Shown: piece by piece, positions 12,712 through 22,949 of the stretch
Position numbering within the stretch: the stretch's first letter is position 1
How the letters are laid out: the number at the start of each line of letters is the position of its first letter
Made by a program: the position numbers and the translations under genes
NCBI GenBank assembly: GCA_026874595.1
Contig: CM049322.1
Coordinates: forward strand, 44,208,840 to 44,272,839
Direction of reading: 5' to 3'
From: Sipunculus nudus
Lineage: Eukaryota; Annelida; Sipuncula; Golfingiida; Sipunculidae
Length of the DNA: 64,000 nucleotides
The notes under the pieces: model-generated
Database searches by the model: none
The model's input: only the letters and a program-made list of their open reading frames with translations
Told to the model about the DNA's origin: nothing

Positions 12712-13865
12712 CATAAATTTTACTATTGCATTTACTATTTATGCCAAATGTTATTCCATATTGTATATAATCATGGACTTGAACAACTATATTATTACTT
12801 TATTACTATCGTCAAACCCAATTATTCCCCCTGAACATTAAAGATGAACTTTTCACCCAAATTCAACTTACCACCCAATGTAGGGTCTCTAAATTTCGAC
12901 ATATATATACGAAGTAGTTAGCTACCAGGTTGTCTCTTACAATTACTAGAACCTGACTGATTGACAGTAGATATAATTTTTAATGGTTTATTATTCAGTT
13001 GCTTATTGTTTTGCATAAATAAGATTATGTTGAAAGGTTTGTGAAATCTTTGTCGTGATGAAATAAGGTTGTTCAAGTGCAAAATTATATTATAGATTCC
13101 TTTCACTACAAATTCATTGATTCAAAAACATAGTTTTAGTTAGAGAACCAGAGTTACCGAAGTGTTATTATTATCATAATAGTTATAATTATTATTATTA
13201 CTGTTATATTATTATTATTGTAATTATAATTGTTGTTTCTGCTGCTGGTTTACTTAGATTAAATTTTTATTCAATGCCTGTTGTTCAAACTAATTTTAAT
13301 ATATATATATAATACTACATAATTTGTGTGGACATTTTTCAACATACGTTTCCTTGCCATTGGCCTTACAATCATGGCTAAATTTTATTATGTTTTGGTT
13401 AACAGTTAAGTGAACCATGTCATTCTGTGGAACTCTTTTTGACATGTTTAGCAAAAAATTTCTAAATAAATAGCTTTGTGTTTACAATATGAAGGGTTAT
13501 ACCATAACAGTTCCATTTGGACTTTTTTTTATCAGAAGGGCATTTTCATACCCGTAACTGTTCAATTAAGGGTAATGCATGGTCATCATAGTCCGCCAGC
13601 AGGCATGTTGGGCGATTCAGTACAACAATTTACGAAAACCTATAGGAGTAAAACATCCAGACCAAACTAGATTTTACCTGCCAAACGCTGGCAACATAAC
13701 GTCGGTCCTGTGGCATAGTTAATTGCATAGTCAGCAGGAGGCGTAATACAGCAACATATTTACCTGGGCGCTTTCATTCTTTCGTGCAACATAGCCTAAC
13801 ACACGTGACTGGGACATGAACGTATATTTCCCCAATAGGAAAAAAAAGATTCCCTAAGCGATGAA
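12712..13865. other. no gene recognised; ATT-rich run
   Basis: A trinucleotide-rich run (ATT/TTA) lies at about 13165-13235. Nothing else is supportable. Confidence 0.5.
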
Positions 13866-13868
13866 ACT

Positions 13869-14007
13869 AACATAAATTCAGGTGGCAGACTGTATGGACT
13901 GAGAGGGGTTCCGTGATCAGAACATCAATTTATTCATGGTGTTGCAGCCCACGTGGTAGTTTGAGAAATATAGTCATATCTTGTTGCTATGGGTTGACTT
14001 TGTTTAT
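13869..14007 (+). repeat. 5' flank of F-type GT31 copy
   Basis: The segment AACATAAATTCAGG...TTTATTCA...GTGGTAGTTTGAG aligns with 25330-25440 and, more loosely, 25025-25130, in each case upstream of an F-type GT31 start. This shows that promoter-proximal DNA was copied together with the gene. Confidence 0.5.
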
Positions 14008-15392
14008 ATGTCTAAAACGAAGGTGAATTTCTTTACTTTAGTTTAAGTCTTAGGTTTGGCGTTATGTGGAATTCTGGTAATTTTTGTGCCTCGACATCCT
14101 GAGTTGACAGTGGTTGACAATCGAAGCCACACATTAGAAAGTCGGTAGTTAAACCGCGTCCTTTCAAGGAACCGTTACTACCAAGTAACATTGTATGACC
14201 TGGCGGACTTGCTCGGTTTCCTGAACTACTTTTGTATAAACAAAAACCTGTGTGGCGGTGAAGTTGAATATTTAATTTACATCTGCAAGACTAGAAACAA
14301 GAGAGAAAGTCGGGACATTATTCGGGCAACATACGGACACAAATTATATCAGGACAGGTTGAAATTTCGTGTAGTATTTTTTTTTAAATAATTTTTTTGG
14401 TGGAGGTAACCGTCTCCATTTTTTTTAAAGCTAACTTAACTACGTATATGTTCATCTGCAGAAATCCATACGGTTTCGGCCTACCTGACAGGGCAGTATC
14501 ACACGCTTCCTCTTATTTTATATTCTGGCGTAAACCAGGCCCGGTGACTACTGCACCTGCGGGCCCTGGATGGGAAGGCGCACTCGTTTGTAAGTGAAAC
14601 ACGGCCGTTGGGCACGGCCTTCCCATTAAGCCTGCAGAGCGCTAACCCTGGGTGGGGGCCCACCATGAAAAATCCCACCGCCTTGGCTGAGATTCAAACT
14701 TACGATCTCCCGGCTGTGCTGTGCTCTACCCCTGGGCCACAGAAGCCGGTGCGGTTTGTATAGTATTTGTTTTAGGGATATCTAACGCTACAAGGAAGGC
14801 TGATATCATCACTTAAGATATGAGAGCGGAATATCAGTTACACAAAGGCGTAATTGTGGGAGACTTTTTCGATTCTAACAAAAATCTGAGTTACAAAGGA
14901 CTCACGGCTTTTACTTATATCACACATTTCTGCTCTCGTTTGACCTATGTCATTAAAACAGATGATGACGTCATAGTAAACGTTGAATTGGTGATTAAGT
15001 TACTGGAAACAAAGTATAAGACCAACAAGAGAACTGTTCTCGGAAGAATTCACAAGCCTTATGCTCCATTCATTTGTCCACACGTGCCAAAATGGTGTGT
15101 TAAAAAGGAAGATTATCCAAGAAAACGACATCCGCCATACATGGCCGGCACTGGATATATCTTGTCCACAGATATTGTAAGTGAACTATACAAGGTGAGT
15201 TTGGAAATCCCTATGTTCTTTGTGGAGGATATCTATATAACAGGTCTCCTGGTTGAACGACTTGGGAACGTATATATGGTCAACTTGGGTAATGCTGTGC
15301 AAATATTTGGGTCCAGATCATGCGCAGATCGATCTGTTGCATTTACTCATGCACAACATGAGGCTCCACATGTCCAGAGACTGTTGGACTAA
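14008..15392 (+). pseudogene. GT31 glycosyltransferase pseudogene F1, split by a SINE
   Basis: Nearly full-length F-type GT31 copy. It starts at the ATG of 14008 (MSKTKVNFFTLV) and meets an in-frame stop after 12 codons inside the membrane anchor. The stem and first catalytic motif are readable around 14191-14379 (RESRDIIRATYGHKLYQDRL, then KFRVVF). There a SINE interrupts it; the enzyme resumes at about 14768 with VLG. The remaining C-terminal half is open from 14820 to 15392 (190 codons) and keeps KTDDDVIVN (DDD codons 14961-14969), PKWCVKKEDYPRK, PPYMAGTGYILSTD, and EDIYITG. The ATG at 14820 replaces a leucine of the intact gene's DLRAEY, so it is not an original start. The C-terminus ends about 12 residues short of the CW-containing tail of the relative at 40380. 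I infer a pseudogene; a recombinant or truncated product is unlikely to be anchored in the Golgi. Confidence 0.85.
14380..14750 (-). mobile_element. SINE family A, copy 1, inserted in GT31 pseudogene F1
   Basis: The element reads on the minus strand. Its tRNA-like head is at the right end (ACCGGCTTCTGTGGC..., box A-like GGGGTAGAGCAC), and the left end is A-rich on the minus strand (T-run on plus). Flanking repeats TTTCGTGTAGTATTT (ending 14379) and TTTGTATAGTATTT (ending 14768) form an imperfect target-site duplication. The undisturbed relative near 25825 has a single copy of that site. Homologous copies lie at 34514, 38886 and 47450. Confidence 0.88.
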
Positions 15393-16150
15393 ATTGCAAC
15401 ATTCAACAAAAAAACAGGGGAAGTTATAATGTGTATACGTAAGAGGACCCGTGATAGTGTAAAAAGATATATGATTTATATAGAAATAGACAAAATATTT
15501 CTCTGTGCAACAGCTTTGTGGCTTCATGGAAACAGAGGCATGCATGACTCTGTAATTGAGAGAGTAGTTTAACTGCATATTTAATACATTTTACAACAAG
15601 TTGAGATTTGTGAGTCAGGTTTTGTTTATGTTGAACCATTCTTAACATCCGTGTAACCGCATATACAGATATATGTATAGTTATAGTGCTGTATGCGTTT
15701 TGAGCTTGGATACATTATTTTATCTTTACATTAAAAAAAAAAATCCACGTCTTTTAGACATGACAGGACTTAACAGTTACAGCATAGATGCTATTTATTT
15801 TATTTTTGTATGACCGTAAGGTTTATTTTATCTTTAACTTTTTCTTGGGTATATGTCCAACCTTCACATTGTTTCACTAAGAAATATAGTCATTTATAGC
15901 ACTGCGTGTTCATATGATCAACCGACAGACCGTACTTTCATAATCATCATTTTCTCACCAGCGTTTTCGTGGAATTACACTCGTAGAAATTAGCCTTGAA
16001 GAAGGAAAACAAATACATTTTCTACCGATAATATTATCATTATTTATTGTTTCATATGTTTCATTTTTGACGGAATAATGGTGCATTTTTTTTAAACGAA
16101 TGCAAGATAGGAGAGGATTACAGTAAACTAAAGGCAGCCGGAATATTAGA
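15393..16150. other. 3' flank of GT31 F1; otherwise featureless
   Basis: The first ~150 bases resemble weakly the 3' flanks after 33290 and 40380 (CAACCATAAAACAGG-like, then a GTGTATA word). The rest holds no supportable feature. Confidence 0.4.
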
Positions 16151-16155
16151 ACTCC

Positions 16156-16156
<1 letters not shown>

Positions 16157-16226
<70 letters not shown>

Positions 16227-16275
16227 AGAGAAAGAGAGAGAGAGAGAGATGGAGAAAGACAGACAGAGAGAGTGA
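16157..16275. repeat. (TA)n(GA)n microsatellite
   Basis: TA run to 16222, followed by a GA-rich run. Confidence 0.95.
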
Positions 16276-16559
16276 GAAAGAAGGCAGGTTGCATTTTCAT
16301 ATATTTGAAAGAAATCCAAGTATTCATTGAAAAATGATTTATCATACATTGCCTTATAACAAATGTAATACAACAGATATATCATGAACCATATGGGTTC
16401 ATATGATATATAACTTAACTTAAACTTTCCAAAAGTTAACTGCATGCTAAAATGTATGAAATATGGTCATTTTTTGTGGGAAAGTGTTTTTCAAGAGGCC
16501 GTTTATTTCCTGTACTTTAACCAACCGAATAGTTTTTTGAGCCGCATGTTGTAGTGTTG

Positions 16560-16562
<3 letters not shown>

Positions 16563-16627
<65 letters not shown>
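16563..16627. repeat. (TA)n microsatellite
   Basis: TA run that abuts the foldback SINE copy starting at 16628. Confidence 0.95.
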
Positions 16628-16630
<3 letters not shown>

Positions 16631-16781
16631 TGGAAATGGTATATACAGAAAAGTCGGTGGCCTTACCACTTGGCTATCCCAGAATCCCTTCATCTCTGTA
16701 TACAGAAAAATCGGAAGGTCGTGGGTTCGATTCCCACCGTCAGTGAACCGACTTCCCTGTCAATACCATTTCCATCTATAG
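16628..16781. mobile_element. foldback SINE family C copy
   Basis: The outer ends are inverted repeats: AGATGGAAATGGTA at the left and TACCATTTCCATCT at the right. Inside, the left arm carries the reverse complement of the tRNA-like head (GGCCTTACCACTTGGCTA) and the right arm carries the forward half with a canonical box B (GTGGGTTCGATTCCCAC) and CAGTGAACCGACT. The element is thus two partial copies of the SINE at 462-566 arranged head to head. It is bounded by (TA)n on the left and nearly so on the right. Confidence 0.75.
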
Positions 16782-16949
16782 ACAATGAACCAGCCTGGGT
16801 TATTCATATATATATATATATTATATATATAATTATGTCTCAGATAGTTCTGTATAAAATGTTTGCTTGATGTGATCAAAGGTTAATCCCGATAAATTTA
16901 AATGGGTGCTCGATGTCTTTTTTTTAAACTAACCTATGTACACAGGAAA

Positions 16950-17065
16950 ATGAAATCTTAAACGACAGTCTGCAGACATAATAAAAACGATACAATGAAT
17001 ATATTTAATGAATACATAACTTTTATGTCGAATAAAATTTTGTTCTCTCTCTTTTTGTTCCTCTC
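16950..17065. repeat. duplicated segment H, copy 1
   Basis: Aligns with 19343-19445: shared CTTAA(A)C(G/A)ACAGTC, GACATAA, TGAATATAT and CGAATAAAAT/CAAATAAAAT words ending in a CT-rich run. Confidence 0.65.
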
Positions 17066-17069
17066 TCTC

Positions 17070-17305
17070 TCTCTCTCATGTTTACTTTGAAGGCGTTATC
17101 AGCTATAATATGCTATTCAGTCCTAACCGCAGTCATATCTTCCTTTCAAGTATACACCTCCTCAAGGCTTCATGTTTTTGGACCAGGTGGACTTCATTAT
17201 CTTGTTATCAACAGATTCACACACACAATTGACTCACCCGAAACACCCAGAGATTGCGTAAGGAACTGGCATGGGGGAAGTTTTCAGTTTTCCATAGAAG
17301 CACTA
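17070..17305 (+). repeat. dispersed repeat family F, copy 2 (with 76-codon ORF)
   Basis: This copy carries an open frame 17078-17308 that begins MFTLKALSAIICYSVLTAVI, a possible signal or anchor segment. The alignable copy at 20960-21180 has the same ATG context but is interrupted by a stop within the first 20 codons, and the minus-strand copy at 3810-4030 lacks the ATG part. I therefore treat it as a repeat, not a gene. It could be the 5' exon of an unrecognised secreted or membrane protein. Confidence 0.5.
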
Positions 17306-17360
17306 TAATTTAAAGTTATGATGTAACCTTTAAAAAAAATCTTTGCACATGTTTCTATTG

Positions 17361-18090
17361 AGCTTGTCCATTATTTATTCACACAGAGTTGCATGTCACG
17401 GCAATTCTGTAGTGCGATAGGTTAGATGTGATGCCAGAATGAGAGACGAATAATGCATGGGCAAAGGTATATATATATATATGCCGCCATATTGGATGAT
17501 GAGGCTGAATACCAAGACACAGACGTTCAGATTGTCCAAGATTATTAGAAACCTCAGCCGAACAGCGTTAAGCAAGAGGGTGGTTTGAATTATGTTTCTC
17601 TGGTCCTTCAGAATTCAAAAGTAAAGGGCGGATGACGCCAGCGAGGATTAAGTTGCATACATGAGTTGTAAAGCCGGTGGGCAACCAAGGATTTAGCAGC
17701 ACACTGATATTTCCTTTTATTTTAGCCTGGAGCCTGTCAATAATGTATTCAAAAAGAGTTGCATGTCACGATAATACTGTAGGGCGATAGATTCGATGTG
17801 ATGTCAGAGTGAAAGACGAATAATGGATGGACAAAGGTATATATATGCCGACATATTGATGCTGAAGCTAAATACCAAGGCACAGTCGGTCAGATTGTCC
17901 ACGATTATTGACACCATAACCGAACAGTATTAAGCGAGAGGGTGGTTTGAATAATGTTTCTGTGGTCCGTCACGAGTCAAGAGTAAAGGTCGAAAGACGC
18001 CAGTGGGGCTTAAGTCGCATACATGAATGGTAAACACGGCGGGCAACCAACGGACTTAGCAGCACACTGATATTTCCTTTTATTTGAACA
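17361..18090. repeat. tandem duplication, 370-bp unit
   Basis: Two diverged direct copies, 17361-17730 and 17731-18090. The landmark GAGTTGCATGTCACG ends at 17400 and at 17770, and both units end with CTTAGCAGCACACTGATATT-like sequence followed by TTCCTTTTATTT. Confidence 0.92.
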
Positions 18091-18182
18091 TAAACACGAG
18101 CAGCTGTCATGTTTACCTCTGTTTACTCTTATCCTCTATGAGTTTATAGTACACCAGTGATAGCTTGTTGAGTCTAACAGAC

Positions 18183-18400
18183 ATTAACAACGAAGCTGTA
18201 TTGCAATAGATAATATGAACGAAATACAGAAGTCCCTGGTCGGATTTTGACACACTACCGGCATCGTTATAGTCATTAACACGGAGCCTATATCGATATA
18301 GATAATATGAACGAAATACAGAAGTCCCTGGTCCGACTTTGTCACACTTCCGGCACCTATATCGCTATAGATAATATAATATGGTGTAGTCATTGAGATG
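18183..18400. repeat. tandem repeat, 92-bp unit, about 2.4 copies
   Basis: The word GATAATATGAACGAAATACAG recurs at an offset of 92 bases (18209 and 18301), followed in both by AGTCCCTGGTC. A third, truncated unit begins near 18357. Confidence 0.88.
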
Positions 18401-18473
18401 ATAAATATCATCTTTGACATAAATAGCGGCGAGAGGAGCTTCTCACTTGTAAACATTGATCTAACCTTTTAAG

Positions 18474-18500
18474 TATATATATATATATATATATATATAT
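18474..18500. repeat. (TA)n microsatellite
   Basis: Short TA run. Confidence 0.93.
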
Positions 18501-18663
18501 CGAGTGTTCTTTGGGCACTTTTTACCCAACCTAAATTATATTATATTTACAAAGCCTCTCTACAGAACTGTCATGTGATTTGGAATCAAAGTACAGTGCT
18601 CACGGCCAATAACATTAAGTCGTCTAAGTCCAGATGCATGGATGCACTAAGGATCAAATTTAG

Positions 18664-18664
<1 letters not shown>

Positions 18665-18724
<60 letters not shown>
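18665..18724. repeat. (TA)n microsatellite
   Basis: Uninterrupted TA run. Confidence 0.95.
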
Positions 18725-18729
<5 letters not shown>

Positions 18730-18980
18730 CGGGTTATGTAAATCAACACAAAAGTCTTTTTCCATACTCTCAGGATCTAAGTCGCCAAAATATACGTTTC
18801 TTTATGTCATTTTATTTTGTCCTGGTGAATTGTTAATCGTTGTGTGTTTGTCTCATCTCAAATCATCAAAGGGACCTAGGCGCTTATTCCTTCAACCTTT
18901 TAGAACCATAGCCAGATATCGGCCTGACTCTCCTTGTCCTGGTGAATAAAGATACTCTTTCTCCCTCCTTCTCTCCCCCA
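18725..18980. other. no recognisable feature
   Basis: Ordinary AT-rich DNA between two microsatellites. Confidence 0.5.
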
Positions 18981-18982
18981 AG

Positions 18983-18989
18983 TCTCTCT

Positions 18990-19051
<62 letters not shown>

Positions 19052-19065
19052 CTACATATATACAC

Positions 19066-19123
<58 letters not shown>

Positions 19124-19166
19124 AGAGAGAGAGAGGTAGACAGGTGAAGAGAGAGGGATTGATTAA

Positions 19167-19226
<60 letters not shown>
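18983..19226. repeat. compound (CT)n(TA)n(GA)n(TA)n microsatellite
   Basis: CT run to about 19029, TA runs to 19120, a short GA run, then a second TA run from 19170. The two long minus-strand ORFs here are produced by the repeat. Confidence 0.96.
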
Positions 19227-19227
<1 letters not shown>

Positions 19228-19342
19228 TCGCGTGTGGGTGTCTGTGTGTGTTTGGTGTAAATTGTATCTAATGTATAACACAAATACTCCATATTATGTA
19301 CGGTGTCTCCATGTGTCGCAGGTTGCCTTTTTGTCAGCGGAT

Positions 19343-19445
19343 TGAAATTCTTAACAACAGTCCCCTGACATAAAAAAAAATGATATGATGAATATATGTT
19401 TATGAATGCAATACTTTTCTGTCAAATAAAATATTTCTCTCTCTC
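19343..19445. repeat. duplicated segment H, copy 2
   Basis: Pairs with 16950-17065. In copy 1 repeat family F follows at once; here about 1.5 kb (SINE B plus a minisatellite) lies between H and the family F copy at 20945. Confidence 0.65.
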
Positions 19446-19605
19446 ACCCTCTGTCACCGATAAAAGTTACCCTTGTCTGGTGCCCGAGGGAAAAGATTGC
19501 CCTTACCAAGTGACGGACTGGGTTTCTTTTAACGTGGAGAAGTAGAGACTGTTTGGTTTTTTGATGGCTAAACCAAAGTATCAGTACAAAGGCACACAGC
19601 ATTCG

Positions 19606-19915
19606 TTGATCGTGGTGGTGTAATGGTTAGGGTACTGGACTTGTGACCGCAAGGTTGTGGGTTCGCGTCACGATCTGACTCCTAGGCAAAGTCTTTACCT
19701 CACGAGTGCGCTCTCTCCACCCGGGAAGAATAGGCACTGTTCATGGAAGGAGGGCAAATGTAGCGCCTAATATGGTTGTTTGGGTTGTATGTTTCCCGGG
19801 GTGCCGAAAAAAGCTACAATAATGAACAGGCCCGAGAGACCAGGAAGGCAAAGTGTGAATCGGATGAGACTGTTATCGTCGGTGATATCAAACTATAAAA
19901 CCCCTCCCTTGCCTT
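19606..19915 (+). mobile_element. SINE family B, copy 1
   Basis: The tRNA-like head is at the left: box A-like TGGTGTAATGGTTAGGG (about 19615) and box B-like GTGGGTTCGCGTC (about 19657). The body matches the reverse complement of 31690-32018. Shared blocks include TTCATGGAAGG-like sequence, TTTCCCGGGG(T/A)GCCGA, AATGAACAGGCCCGA and CGGATGAGACTG. Confidence 0.82.
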
Positions 19916-20109
19916 TTTTACAACAATTCACAAGTCAGCGGTTCAACAACAAGAGTATTTTAAACGAACATAACAGATACAGAGTTCAAAATCTCCTATA
20001 AGATCGGGTTCTTAACCTGATAACCTTAGATACATCGGTGCACGCAGTAAATAAAAACGTTATTAAAGCACAGTCTCTAACTGTCTCTAGATCTCCCGGA
20101 CTAGTGATC

Positions 20110-20625
20110 AAAGACCCTGGCTGGCGGCACCTCACTGCGCACCACTCGACAACCGCTGGCAGCACCTCACTTGAGACCAGCCAGCAAATCCTAACTGGGC
20201 ACAGGCCGGACAGCACCACGCTGGACACCTGCCGGATAGCACCTCGATGGAAACCTCGCTGGACAGCACCTCATTGGACTTTAGCTGGCAGCACTTAACA
20301 GTACACTTAACAGCCCCTCGCTGGAAAGAACCTCACTGGGTAGCACCTCACTGGGCATCACCTTACTCTCAGCAGCTCACTGACAGCATCCCATTAGACA
20401 GCACCTGGCTGGACTACACGTCACTGGACGGGTTCTGGCAGCACTTCACTTGGCACCGGCTTGTAGCACCTCGCCGGACAGCATCTAACTGGACAGCTCC
20501 TCGCTGGACACCACCTTGCTGGACACCACTTTATTAGACCCGAGCTTGCATTACCTCGCTGGACACCACCTGACTGGAAAACACCTCGCTGGGCAGCACC
20601 TCGCTGGACAATGACCCTACGCACG
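20110..20625. repeat. minisatellite, 15-bp unit
   Basis: Degenerate tandem array with consensus near AGCACCTCGCTGGAC, cleanest at 20465-20615. Because 15 is a multiple of three, several frames stay open on both strands and give pentapeptide periodic ORFs (for example 20247-20537 plus, 20421-20624 minus). The array is much more GC-rich than its surroundings. I see no start context, signal or second copy to support a gene. Confidence 0.88.
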
Positions 20626-20944
20626 TCCTCAAATAAACTTCTACCATGTAGGCTTCTTTATATTCACAATACAAATAAAAAGAATCTCCTTCATTTTTTC
20701 TTATGTGGCCCATCTATATCCATGGGCACGCTGAATACTAAATAGGCTGAGAAAAAATACACTGGAACCCACAACAATATTAAAATTGGACCTGTTGCAT
20801 AACTCTCCAACCTTTTCACTGAAAAGGTGTTATTTTCTTCAGGAAAAACAATGCTCTCTCAACAAATACTAATGTACAGCTATTATGGTAAAATTAAACA
20901 TCCCGGGAAATGAAAATTAAACAAAATCAAACGATCCATTTCGT

Positions 20945-21180
20945 GACACTCTCTCTATCTCTTATGTTGATTTTGAAAGGAATATTAGCTACAATTAGCT
21001 TATTAATCCTAACACGGTCATGTCTTAAGTAGAGGTTTTATGGCACTTGGACCAAGTGCACTTTGCGAGCATGCTATAAACAGATTCAAACGCAAACAAT
21101 GACTCGACCAGACCTCGCTGACATTGTTGCAGATCCGGGAACTATCTTTGGCTTGGCAGTGAGTGTGTTAATAAGCTGAA
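20945..21180 (+). repeat. dispersed repeat family F, copy 3
   Basis: Aligns with 17070-17305 at its start (ATGTTGATTTTGAAAGGAAT) and with the minus strand of 3810-4030 at its end (TTTGGCTTGGCAGTGAGTGT). It is broken by an early stop. Confidence 0.55.
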
Positions 21181-21184
21181 ATGT

Positions 21185-22095
21185 GTGAAATATGTTTGAA
21201 ATCGGGAGAGTATCATGACAAATTTGTGGTTACACCTGATTATCATCAGGGACAAATATATACACCGGAAAACGTCGGTAGAAAAGATGAAAACAGGGAA
21301 TATATCGGGTTGCCAAGATAGAATTATAACAACTCCTAAACAAATTGCAAGATGCCACCCTGGATGCATATTTGCGGGCGTACTGCAGACTCTCTACATT
21401 TAAGAGGTGCGGTACCACAATCTTCCTTCTATAATATATTATATGTGCCTGTGTTTGATTGTTTAGTGACGCCTGGTCTAGTCCTTGATGTATATGTTAC
21501 ACTGTTTTCATGATGCCCATACAGGTATTAGACATTGTATGTGGCGATTGCACGGCTTTATCAAAGTATATTTAACAATAATGCGTCTGTTTGGTATAAC
21601 ATACTTATCTGGTATATAGTTATAGGTATTAGAGAGTTTGCGTGACCTGTATTACACTGCTACCAGAGTATTCTTATTATGCATAAAAGGATAACGGTTA
21701 ATAATTTAATTTCGCCAGTAAGAATATATTTTTTTAACATAGACACTTCATCTGCATACTTGAAAGTGCTTCGTGTACTGTCAGTGTACTTTATTATTAT
21801 TAGTATATCCTAAAACGTGGCTTAGGAAAATCAATGGAATGGTTTTCCCAGAAGGGTTTTGACGATCAGTGATATTGATGTTTTCAAAAACATTACTTGA
21901 AGTGGTGATATAAAAAATTTTCTTTGAAAGTAAAATGAGTGTTATCGGAGAATAAAAAAACAACCGTTTCCTGTGTAGCCGTAATCCCCTTATCTCGCCT
22001 TCTCGGATGGTTTCCGGCTCTTCTACGTTAGTGTCTAACAGGAGCAAAAATGTGCATGTGCATACGCATACATTATATCTTTTTACAATACAGAG
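21185..22095. other. no recognisable feature
   Basis: Overlapping short ORFs on both strands near 21215-21418 and 21781-22047 have no recognisable motif. Confidence 0.5.

Positions 22096-22099
<4 letters not shown>

Positions 22100-22159
<60 letters not shown>
22100..22159. repeat. (TA)n microsatellite
   Basis: Uninterrupted TA run. Confidence 0.96.
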
Positions 22160-22160
<1 letters not shown>

Positions 22161-22618
22161 CGGAGTAATGAGAACAAAGGCACTTGAGACAAAAAACACA
22201 AACACATGTTTTATATCAGCTTTTATATACACGAGGACGTAGCATGTGGCGATATGGCCATTTTTTGGAGCTCGAGTCGTGATGTTCCAGACGTGAGGTC
22301 ACAGAGGACAATGAACTCACTGCACATGTGAATGACTTTTACCTGAAAGATATCAGTAAACCAACACACAGCATAGGGACCATATTCAAAAAGAATATAT
22401 TGCATCATTTCCTTAATTTAAGACCATTTGGAGGTAATGAAATGCTGGGTGGAAGGGGGGGGGGGGGTCGCCGACCTCTGAGCACATTTCTAGTTATTAT
22501 TATTGTTATTATTATTATTATTATTTCACAAGGGCCAGGCATACAGTAAATATGGTGCTAGTATAAATATAAAGATTGGTTGAAGATCTTTTTCGCCATA
22601 CTGTCCTTGTGTTTCACG
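22160..22618. other. no gene; G-tract and ATT run
   Basis: A G homopolymer lies at about 22456-22467 and an ATT/TTA run at 22495-22527. Confidence 0.6.
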
Positions 22619-22876
22619 ATGCTTTTACCTATATCACACATTTCTCTTTCCATGTTACTCACGTCATCAAAACTAATGATGATATCATAGTAAACGCCGA
22701 TTTGGTTATGCGGCTGCGAAAAACTATGTAAAAGCACAATAAAAGGACTGCTCATGGTCGAATTCATAAGACGCACTCTTCATCCGTTTGTCCACAAAAG
22801 CCAAAATGGTACTTTAATAAGGAAGAAAATAAGAGAAGAAAACTTCTTCATTACATGGTCGGCACGCTTATAAACT
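22619..22876 (+). pseudogene. GT31 F-type relic F2 (central part)
   Basis: A central catalytic-domain fragment. Translation gives AFTYITHFSFHVTHVIK, then TNDDIIVNADLV where F1 has TDDDVIVNVELV, so the first Asp of the DDD motif is Asn. An in-frame stop follows at the position of LLETKYK. After a frame change, GRIHK, VCPQKPKW and HYMVGTL are still readable. Nothing of the N-terminal half precedes it. The fragment ends within the conserved YMxGxG motif, and about 100 bases later the ~50-bp satellite begins. Clearly nonfunctional. Confidence 0.8.
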
Positions 22877-22949
22877 AAACTTACAGGATCTGTTATTTCT
22901 CTTCTGTAATTGTATTACGACAGGTAAGCCAAGACTTTCCCATGTTGTA

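Noticed and set aside
14820-15392. Independent short glycosyltransferase gene starting at 14820
   Set aside because: The ATG aligns to an internal leucine of the full-length protein, and upstream GT31 sequence continues on the other side of the SINE; it is the 3' part of pseudogene F1.
16700-16760. Possible tRNA gene with a perfect box B
   Set aside because: The acceptor stem does not pair and the box A half is in the opposite orientation upstream; it is a SINE piece.
18892-19292. Two 129-130-codon minus-strand ORFs
   Set aside because: They translate (TA)n, (CT)n and (GA)n runs (YIYIYI, RERERE) and have no independent support. The same applies to many other ORFs over microsatellites (for example 6080-6588, 16118-16345, 61275-61580, 62234-62428).
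19606-19690. Possible tRNA gene
   Set aside because: The head runs into a body shared with 31690-32018, and the acceptor arm is not closed; SINE B explains it.
20038-20624. Repeat-protein genes on both strands
   Set aside because: The 15-bp minisatellite keeps frame automatically, and no start context, signal or conserved partner is visible.
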